Shown: positions 58,690-64,000 of the stretch, piece after piece | How positions within the stretch are numbered: position 1 is the stretch's first letter | Layout of the letters: each line of letters begins with the position of its first letter | Source: Mesorhizobium kowhaii | GTDB lineage: Bacteria > Pseudomonadota > Alphaproteobacteria > Rhizobiales > Rhizobiaceae | NCBI RefSeq assembly: GCF_003253745.1 | Contig: NZ_MZXV01000051.1 | Coordinates: 364,774-428,773 of the forward strand | DNA: 64,000 nucleotides | Direction: 5' to 3' | Notes under the pieces: model-generated | Told to the model about the DNA's origin: nothing | Database searches by the model: none | The model's input: the letters and a program-made list of their open reading frames with translations, nothing else | Translations under genes and position numbers: made by a program

Positions 58690-58913
58690 ATGGCTTGGTT
58701 GCCTCGAAAGTCGGCCGTGAAGCCGCGTCGGGTCACAGCTTGCGGCAAGGCTGGGCGGCAAACGCCACGGCGAGCCGCACCGCATCGCCTGGAACAAGGT
58801 GCAAAACATCGGTGTGGATATCCAGTTTGATATCGACGTCCACGAGACATCAATCTTCGACTGGCAGGACTGGTTGCAAGACGAAATCATCGGCCGGAAC
58901 CCGGAGCTTGATG
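58690..58913 (+). pseudogene. Relic of a PRC-barrel-type gene (first of a pair)
   Basis: FHGLVASKVGREAASGHS in one frame, then LAARLGGKRHGEPHRIAWNK and VQNIGVDIQFDIDVHETSIF, WQDWLQDEIIGR in another. This matches the second half of rhizobial PRC-barrel proteins that end in a WLRDHIIGRIPGA-like sequence. No start is visible and at least one shift is present. Confidence 0.6.
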
Positions 58914-59240
58914 ATGACCACCGTCAACCTCGAACATCTGGCCGGTCGACGCGTGCTCTCCCAGCGCGGAAAGCATCGGACAGATCGAGGAGATCCGTGC
59001 CGAACAAAATGGCAATGATCTCGTCATCACAGAGTACCATGTCGGCATTCACGCCGCGCGCTCGAGCGGCTTTCCGCCTCCCTAGGCACGGTGCTCGATC
59101 TCTTCCGGTTGCGCCGTCGCAATGGGCTTTACCAAATCCCCTGGGACCAACTGGACATTTCCGATCCCGAGCGGCCGCGGTTGCTATGTCCCGATAACGG
59201 TGCTTTCCCGTATGGCGGGCGAAATCGACTCGCGCGCTAA
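58914..59240 (+). pseudogene. PRC-barrel-type gene with two frameshifts (second of a pair)
   Basis: MTTVNLEHLAGRRVLSQRG, then (shift near 58970) ESIGQIEEIRAEQNGNDLVI and TEYHVGIHAAR, then (shift near 59065) ERLSASLGTVLDLFRLRRRN, GLYQIPWDQLDISDPERPRL and LCPDN to a stop at 59240. The reconstructed 108-residue protein is coherent. Such pairs of PRC-barrel genes occur together in Mesorhizobium. Confidence 0.65.
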
Positions 59241-60354
59241 GAGGAGGCCGAAATGAAGCCGGCCGGTTGCCGACGGGTGAAAGTCCTGGTTGTCTGCGCG
59301 TACCGGCTTGATCAGACTTCAGCGTGCGCTTGCTTGCCCAAGGCATGAGGTTGGGGGTCTCGCCCGCGGTGGCCACCGCACCAGGCACGCCGCCAAACGT
59401 CCTGACGCTCGATTTGGGCGCACGCGCACTCCCACGTTTTGAAAGATTGCCGACACGCTCAAGCATCACCGCTGCACTCTGCGGCGGCATTCCGAATTGA
59501 CGGCCGGTTCCCAGTCTTGTGCAGGTAGTTGAGCAACTTTGCAGGCGCTAGGGGCCTCACAAAGCTTTCATCGCTTCCTGATTTCAGCAGCGCGATATGC
59601 TGGCACCGGCGCGATTAACGCGACGACGGGGAGGGCGCTCGTTTGGACCTCCTTCCTATGCATACTGCAAATGCCATATGATTGTGCGGCCGGCAGTGAG
59701 CAGCCAGCGTCCACCGAGGTCTGCGCGGCAAGTTCGAACATTTCATTCACGTCACTGGCCAGCGCACTAGCGAACCCGTCGACCGCATGGATGTGCTTAA
59801 GCACCAGATAAAACTCGGCATCCCTGCGAGCATATCACGATCAATGGCTTCATAGGCGTTGTTTCGGCAGCCGCCATGGCAGAACGCACATCTCTTTAAG
59901 TATTGGTCGGTCAAGCGATCCCCCGATTTCCAGCAGGTTTCGCTCTCACACTCACATTCTCGATTCCGGCCTGGCCTGGCCTGCGCCGTGAAGAAACCCC
60001 GCAGTTGTCACCTCCCGTCAATTCGACGAGGCTCGGATTCTGTTCCTCAGACACAGAATCAACAAAAACGGCTGTCACGAAGCGGACCTCATCAGGGCAA
60101 CAGCATCGGCGCTGGTGGAGGGACAAAGAAACACACGCATCTGCACGCGAGCGTTTGCGGCGGACATCGGCTCGCGCGAAGCCGAGCAAATGTGCGCAAG
60201 CCGGTGCTCGGCGCGTTTTGCCTCTATCTGCTTTCCAACAGTCGGCTAAGGAGCATTGCGCTTAACTGCGACCGCGGCCGATGGTCCGATGTCGTTGTGT
60301 GGCGCACAAGATCACCGGGACGACCCCGCATATCTCTAGGAGACTTGACTAGGC
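59241..60354. other. Long stretch without a recognisable gene
   Basis: 1.1 kb. Frames on both strands are open but atypical (Arg/Ser/Pro-rich). A minus frame at 59568-59804 with ASALASDVNEMFELAAQTSV has mild coding character but no homologue known. It must contain the promoter of the secretion operon; I see no clear boxes. Confidence 0.45.
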
Positions 60355-62109
60355 ATGTCAGCAGCTTTGAACCGAACGGTATTGTCGCGGATTCTGATCG
60401 AGATGGGTCTGTTCTCCGCGGTCATGAATATCCTTCTGCTGGTCCTGCCGCTCTACATGCTTCAGGTTTATGACCGAGTGCTGCCTGCAAATAACATGGA
60501 TACTCTTCTTTACATGACGTTTCTGGCGCTCGCGGCGCTGTTTTGTTTCGGTTTGCTCGAGATCGTCCGTGGACAATATGCCAGCCGGCTTGCTTCGCGG
60601 CTGGATGTAGCATACGGAGGCCCCTCCTTTCTCGCCGCCATGAACGGCCCGCGCGCGGGGCTCGGCGACGTCCAAGCATTGCGGGATCTCGCCACGTTGC
60701 GGAGCTTCATTGCCTCGCGGACGATCTACTTCCTTTTCGATCTCCCCTTCGGGCCGTTGTTCGTAGCCCTTTTGTTTTTCATTCACCCCCTGCTATTTCT
60801 CGTAACTGTCGTCGGCGCGGTTCTGATGATCGTGCTCGCGTTGCTCAATCAGGCCGCAAGTTCACGCCACGGCAAAACTGCGGGAGAGAACCTTTCCAAC
60901 TCAATGAACTCCGCGCAAGCTTTCGCGCGAAATTTCGAGACCATTCGCACACTCGGAATGGCGACCAATGCGCTGGAGTTCTGGGGCGAGCGCTTTTCCG
61001 GATCGGTCCGTGCCGCCGATCGGCTCGCCCGGATCAACACATTCTATAGCGCAGTGTCCCGCGCTGCACGGTCGGTTCTGCAGATCGCGATTCTCGGAGT
61101 CGGGGCTTATCTCGTGCTGAATGAGCAAATGACAGCTGGAATGATATTCGCGTCCTCAATGATCTCGGCCCGGGCGCTGCAGCCACTCGACCAAATAGTC
61201 GGCAGCTGGCGCCAGATCGTGGAAGCCAATATTGCGTGGAAAAGAGTATCCAGCCTCGTTGGTCTGCCTAGGCGTCTTCAGGCTGTGGCGCTGCCCTCCC
61301 CGAGGGGCAAGCTGACAAGTGAGCAGTTAGTATATTACGTGCCGGGCGCGGCCGAGGGCAGCTTGCCTTTAATCAAGCGCCTTTCATTTGCTGTCGCCGC
61401 GGGCGAGACCGTCGCCATCATCGGGCCGAGCCGTGCGGGCAAGTCCACCCTGGCGCGCCTCCTCGTTGGCGCTATCCAGCCCCGCTCGGGCGCAGTCCGT
61501 TTCGACGGCGCCGACATCCGCAACTGGGATCCGGAATCCTTGGGCCGCCATATCGGCTATCTGCCGCAGGAGGTTGAGCTCTTCCCTGGTACGATTGCTC
61601 AGAACATCGCACGCTTTGAGCGTGACGCAGCCGACGAGAAGGTGATCCAGGCGGCCGCGCACGCGCAAGCGCACCAGATGGTGCTTTCCCAGAGGGACGG
61701 TTACTCCACGATTATCGGACCCATGGGTGTGCGTCTTTCTGGCGGAGAGCGGCAGCGTATCGGGCTTGCTCGCGCCTTCTACAATGATCCCAGGCTCTTG
61801 ATCCTCGACGAGCCAAATGCCAACCTTGACGCGGAAGGCGAGGCGGCGCTCGAGCGTGCCATCGTCCAGGCGCGCTCTCGGAAAACCACGGTTCTCATCA
61901 TCACGCATAGGCCGTCCATTGCGGCCAAATGCGACCGGATACTGCTGTTGCGCGACGGCCAGCTTGAACTTTATGGCCCGGTGAAGGACGTGCTCGCCCG
62001 TCTGGCACAGGATAGTCACGCTGGACCGCGACCGATGGCGCCGCAAGCCCGCGGCGGGGAAGCTGTGGTGCCTTTCACGCGCTCCGACGCAGCGGCAGTC
62101 GGCACATGA
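60355..62109 (+). CDS. Type I secretion ABC exporter (PrsD/HlyB/AprD type)
   Basis: 584 aa. Membrane domain with six helices (MNILLLVLPLYMLQVYDRVL, FLALAALFCFGLLEIVRGQY ... MTAGMIFASSMISARALQPL) and a C-terminal ATPase: Walker A IIGPSRAGKSTLARLLVG, Q-loop GYLPQEVELFPGTIAQNIAR, signature VRLSGGERQRIGLARAFY, Walker B LLILDEPNANLD, and ITHRPS. No C39 peptidase domain, so it should export unprocessed RTX-type or C-terminal-signal substrates. In rhizobia PrsDE exports glycanases and adhesins. ATG overlaps of 4 bases with the HlyD gene. Confidence 0.93.
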   Translation: MSAALNRTVLSRILIEMGLFSAVMNILLLVLPLYMLQVYDRVLPANNMDTLLYMTFLALAALFCFGLLEIVRGQYASRLASRLDVAYGGPSFLAAMNGPRAGLGDVQALRDLATLRSFIASRTIYFLFDLPFGPLFVALLFFIHPLLFLVTVVGAVLMIVLALLNQAASSRHGKTAGENLSNSMNSAQAFARNFETIRTLGMATNALEFWGERFSGSVRAADRLARINTFYSAVSRAARSVLQIAILGVGAYLVLNEQMTAGMIFASSMISARALQPLDQIVGSWRQIVEANIAWKRVSSLVGLPRRLQAVALPSPRGKLTSEQLVYYVPGAAEGSLPLIKRLSFAVAAGETVAIIGPSRAGKSTLARLLVGAIQPRSGAVRFDGADIRNWDPESLGRHIGYLPQEVELFPGTIAQNIARFERDAADEKVIQAAAHAQAHQMVLSQRDGYSTIIGPMGVRLSGGERQRIGLARAFYNDPRLLILDEPNANLDAEGEAALERAIVQARSRKTTVLIITHRPSIAAKCDRILLLRDGQLELYGPVKDVLARLAQDSHAGPRPMAPQARGGEAVVPFTRSDAAAVGT

Positions 62110-63443
62110 GTAGAGCCATGCAGAGCACGGCAAAAATTTATCGCTGGCAGGACGACATCAATATCCGCACAGAGAAGATCACATTCCTAGGTGGAGCAGC
62201 CGTCGCCGCATTCCTGTTTGCCTTCGGATTGTGGGCCGCGATGGCGCCGCTTGCAGGCGCGACAATTGCGCCGGGCGTCGTCGCGGCAGCCGGTCAGAAC
62301 GTCATGATCCAGCATCTCGAAGGCGGTGTCATCCACACGATCAGGTTCAAGGAAGGCGACCGGGTTCGCCGGGGACAGGCCCTGATCCAGCTTGACCCAA
62401 CCTTGGCGCAGGCGCAGCTCAACCGCGTGCTCAAGCAATGGATCGTTGAACGAGCCGAGATGGCGCGGCTTGAGGCGGAGCGTGACGGGTTGACGGCAAT
62501 CGTCCTGCCGAAGGGCGTTGGAAGCTACGCGAGCACCTCGGAGTTCAGCGATGTGTTCACGGAGCAGAACAAGGAATTCCAGGCGAGGCTCGCGCGCCAT
62601 AACGCAGAACAGGAAATCCTGAAGCAGCGCGTAGCCGCCTTGCAGGACTCCATCGTGGGATTGGAGGCCCAGAAGAAGGCAGCGATAGATCAACTGGCGA
62701 TCGTCAACGAAGAAGCCAACCGGAAGAAGGGACTTTTGGAAAAGGGACTCACCAAACGGTCGGAATATTCAGATCTCCTTCGCAGCGTCGCCGAGCTCGT
62801 CGGCCAAACCGGCTCGCTGGAGGCTCAGATCGCGAGTTCGGTGACTCAGACCGTTGAAGCGCGCCAGCAGATCGAGCGGCTGACGACGAGCCGGGTCGAG
62901 GACGCGGTCGCTGAGCTCAACAAGGCGCGGGCCCAGGTTGCGGATCTGGAGGAGCAGATCAATGCCACCCGCTCGGTGCTCGAGCGAACCACGATCCGAG
63001 CGCCGGTCGACGGTATCATCGTGCGCTCCGTCTACAATTCCGAGGGAAGCGTCATGCGCGCCGGGGAGGTCGCAATGGAGCTCCTGCCGACCACCGACGA
63101 CCTGATCGTCGAAGCCCAGATCAAACCGCAGGACATTGATTCCATTCGAATTGGGCAGGACGCGAACATGATGTTCACGGCGCTTGATGCCCGCTCCACG
63201 CCCAAGGTTCCCGGCAAGGTGTTCTACATCTCCGCAGACCGCCTCATTACCCCCAATACCGGGCAGCCCTATTATACGGTGCGTCTCAAAATGGCAGACA
63301 AGCTCCCGCCGCAGGTCAAACCCGAGCAAGTCTATCCCGGCATGCCAGTCGAGACCTTCATTTCCACAGGGGAACGTACCTTCCTGGTATACTTATCGAA
63401 GCCCTTGATGGATTCATTCCAGCGCGCCTTTCGGGAAAATTAG
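62106..63443 (+). CDS. Type I secretion membrane fusion protein (PrsE/HlyD type)
   Basis: 445 aa. One N-terminal transmembrane helix (AAVAAFLFAFGLWAAMAPLA), lipoyl-half motif (GVVAAAGQNVMIQHLEGGVI), a long coiled coil (about 100-290: ARHNAEQEILKQRVAALQDS ... LNKARAQVADLEEQINATRS), second lipoyl half (RTTIRAPVDGIIVRSVYNSE) and a beta-barrel end (VYPGMPVETFISTGERTF). Links the ABC exporter to a TolC-like outer membrane channel, which is not encoded here. ATG 62106 overlaps the exporter's TGA. Confidence 0.93.
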   Translation: MSRAMQSTAKIYRWQDDINIRTEKITFLGGAAVAAFLFAFGLWAAMAPLAGATIAPGVVAAAGQNVMIQHLEGGVIHTIRFKEGDRVRRGQALIQLDPTLAQAQLNRVLKQWIVERAEMARLEAERDGLTAIVLPKGVGSYASTSEFSDVFTEQNKEFQARLARHNAEQEILKQRVAALQDSIVGLEAQKKAAIDQLAIVNEEANRKKGLLEKGLTKRSEYSDLLRSVAELVGQTGSLEAQIASSVTQTVEARQQIERLTTSRVEDAVAELNKARAQVADLEEQINATRSVLERTTIRAPVDGIIVRSVYNSEGSVMRAGEVAMELLPTTDDLIVEAQIKPQDIDSIRIGQDANMMFTALDARSTPKVPGKVFYISADRLITPNTGQPYYTVRLKMADKLPPQVKPEQVYPGMPVETFISTGERTFLVYLSKPLMDSFQRAFREN

Positions 63444-63836
63444 GATCCGCTTTGCACCTCGCCAATCAATGGCGCTTGATGGATGGCGCAGGATCGTCAG
63501 TCGCTGTTTTCATTCACAACACCGACTCGGCCGACAGGACGTTGATTCTTTCCCCGTCCGGCCGTCGGCGTCACGAGCAGGCCTCCACCTCGGAGGTGCT
63601 TATCCACAGCTGGTTCTTTCTTAGCCTTTGTTCCTGCGGCATTTTCCGCCCGCCGCATTTTTGCCCTGCCAGTGCCAGATTGAGGCCCCATTGCTCATAG
63701 AAACCACCGACCCAGACAAGCCTTTGGAGGGGAAACGTCATTTTTGTGTACCCGGCTGCGCCGCATTCTATGCGCCAGTCGCTAACGCGGATGCATTCTG
63801 GGTGGGGGGCTCACCGCACACCTTGGATGGTATTTT
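63444..63836. other. No gene seen
   Basis: 393 bases between the adaptor gene and the next start. Presumably holds the promoter of the putative substrate gene; an inverted repeat around CCACCTCGGAGGTG (63586-63599) is visible. Confidence 0.4.
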
Positions 63837-64000
63837 ATGTCTGACTTACTGAGCTCGCTTGTCGGTCCGACCGTTTCGGTTTCGGAGTCGTCTTCGTTGG
63901 GGGGCGCGTTCGCGCGGTATGAGCAGGATTTCGCCACCTATAATGATAGCCACTGGGCGGCTGACGGCACTGACTGGGCCTCGGCGAACTATTACGACCG
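63837..64000 (+). CDS. Putative secreted protein, N-terminal part only
   Basis: From ATG 63837 (no strong ribosome site) the open frame MSDLLSSLVGPTVSVSESSS, LGGAFARYEQDFATYNDSHW, AADGTDWASANYYDR runs off the window. There is no Sec signal peptide, and the composition (Ser, Asp, Tyr, Asn, almost no Lys/Cys) is that of type I-secreted proteins. Its place directly behind the exporter and adaptor genes makes it a likely cargo; the repeats and C-terminal secretion signal lie outside. Confidence 0.6.
   Translation, partial: MSDLLSSLVGPTVSVSESSSLGGAFARYEQDFATYNDSHWAADGTDWASANYYD

Noticed and set aside
58924..59490. 188-aa minus-strand frame
   Set aside because: Its second half lies antisense to the PRC-barrel relic and the first half has no recognisable features.

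Overview
The window looks like an accessory segment of an alphaproteobacterial genome, most likely Mesorhizobium or a close relative in the Rhizobiales. The basis is composition (GC-rich coding) and a set of families typical of that group: DUF768-type and DUF982-type small proteins, BA14K, a MucR homologue without zinc ligands, HWE-type histidine kinases, a BtpA operon, and general-stress (EcfG-type, GGAAC-N16/17-CGTT) promoters. I saw no rRNA, tRNA, CRISPR array or intact transposase. All family names come from reading translations by eye; no database search was run.

Layout. 1-16.5 kb: a truncated gene at the left edge, a phage terminase relic, a CDF-like transporter, a TauE/SafE permease, an OmpA-domain protein, Hsp20 with a possible RNA thermometer, cyclopropane fatty acid synthase, a nonsense-interrupted LolA, stress envelope proteins (glycine-zipper lipoprotein, GlsB/YeaQ, double PRC-barrel) and a frameshifted HWE kinase. 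16.5-23.3 kb: two transglutaminase-like proteins, an (AG)26 microsatellite, DUF982 proteins, and a gene graveyard at 21.8-23.3 kb made of pieces of genes that also occur elsewhere in the window. 23.5-29.9 kb: stress genes (BrkB/YihY, DUF883, YciF-like ferritin fold, CsbD), a CGNR regulator divergent from an EamA exporter, and a frameshifted BA14K gene. 30-33 kb: a chimeric MerR divergent from a heavily damaged heavy-metal P1B ATPase.

35.0-42.3 kb is the one long, undamaged operon: XRE-cupin regulator, CUT2 ABC transporter (binding protein, ATPase, permease), phosphotriesterase-family hydrolase, GATase1-like protein, PfkB kinase and BtpA-family TIM barrel. It probably imports and breaks down an unknown sugar-like compound; a 17-bp palindrome overlaps the promoter. 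42.4-59.2 kb is dominated by very small genes (24-104 aa), many in two to four copies inside the window in different states of decay, plus an ATP-dependent DNA ligase, a Fet4-like membrane protein and the MucR homologue. 60.3-64 kb holds a type I secretion ABC exporter and its HlyD adaptor, followed by the start of a probable exported substrate cut by the window end.

Themes: (1) five convincing EcfG promoters tie the envelope/stress genes into one general stress regulon; (2) intra-window duplication, inversion and decay is extreme, including a MerR gene whose 3' part has been inverted in place; (3) several micro-ORFs (24, 30 and 36 aa) show protein-level conservation between copies or ATGA coupling and are probably real. 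Many lesions are single-base indels, so part of the decay could be sequencing error; this must be kept in mind for every frameshift call.
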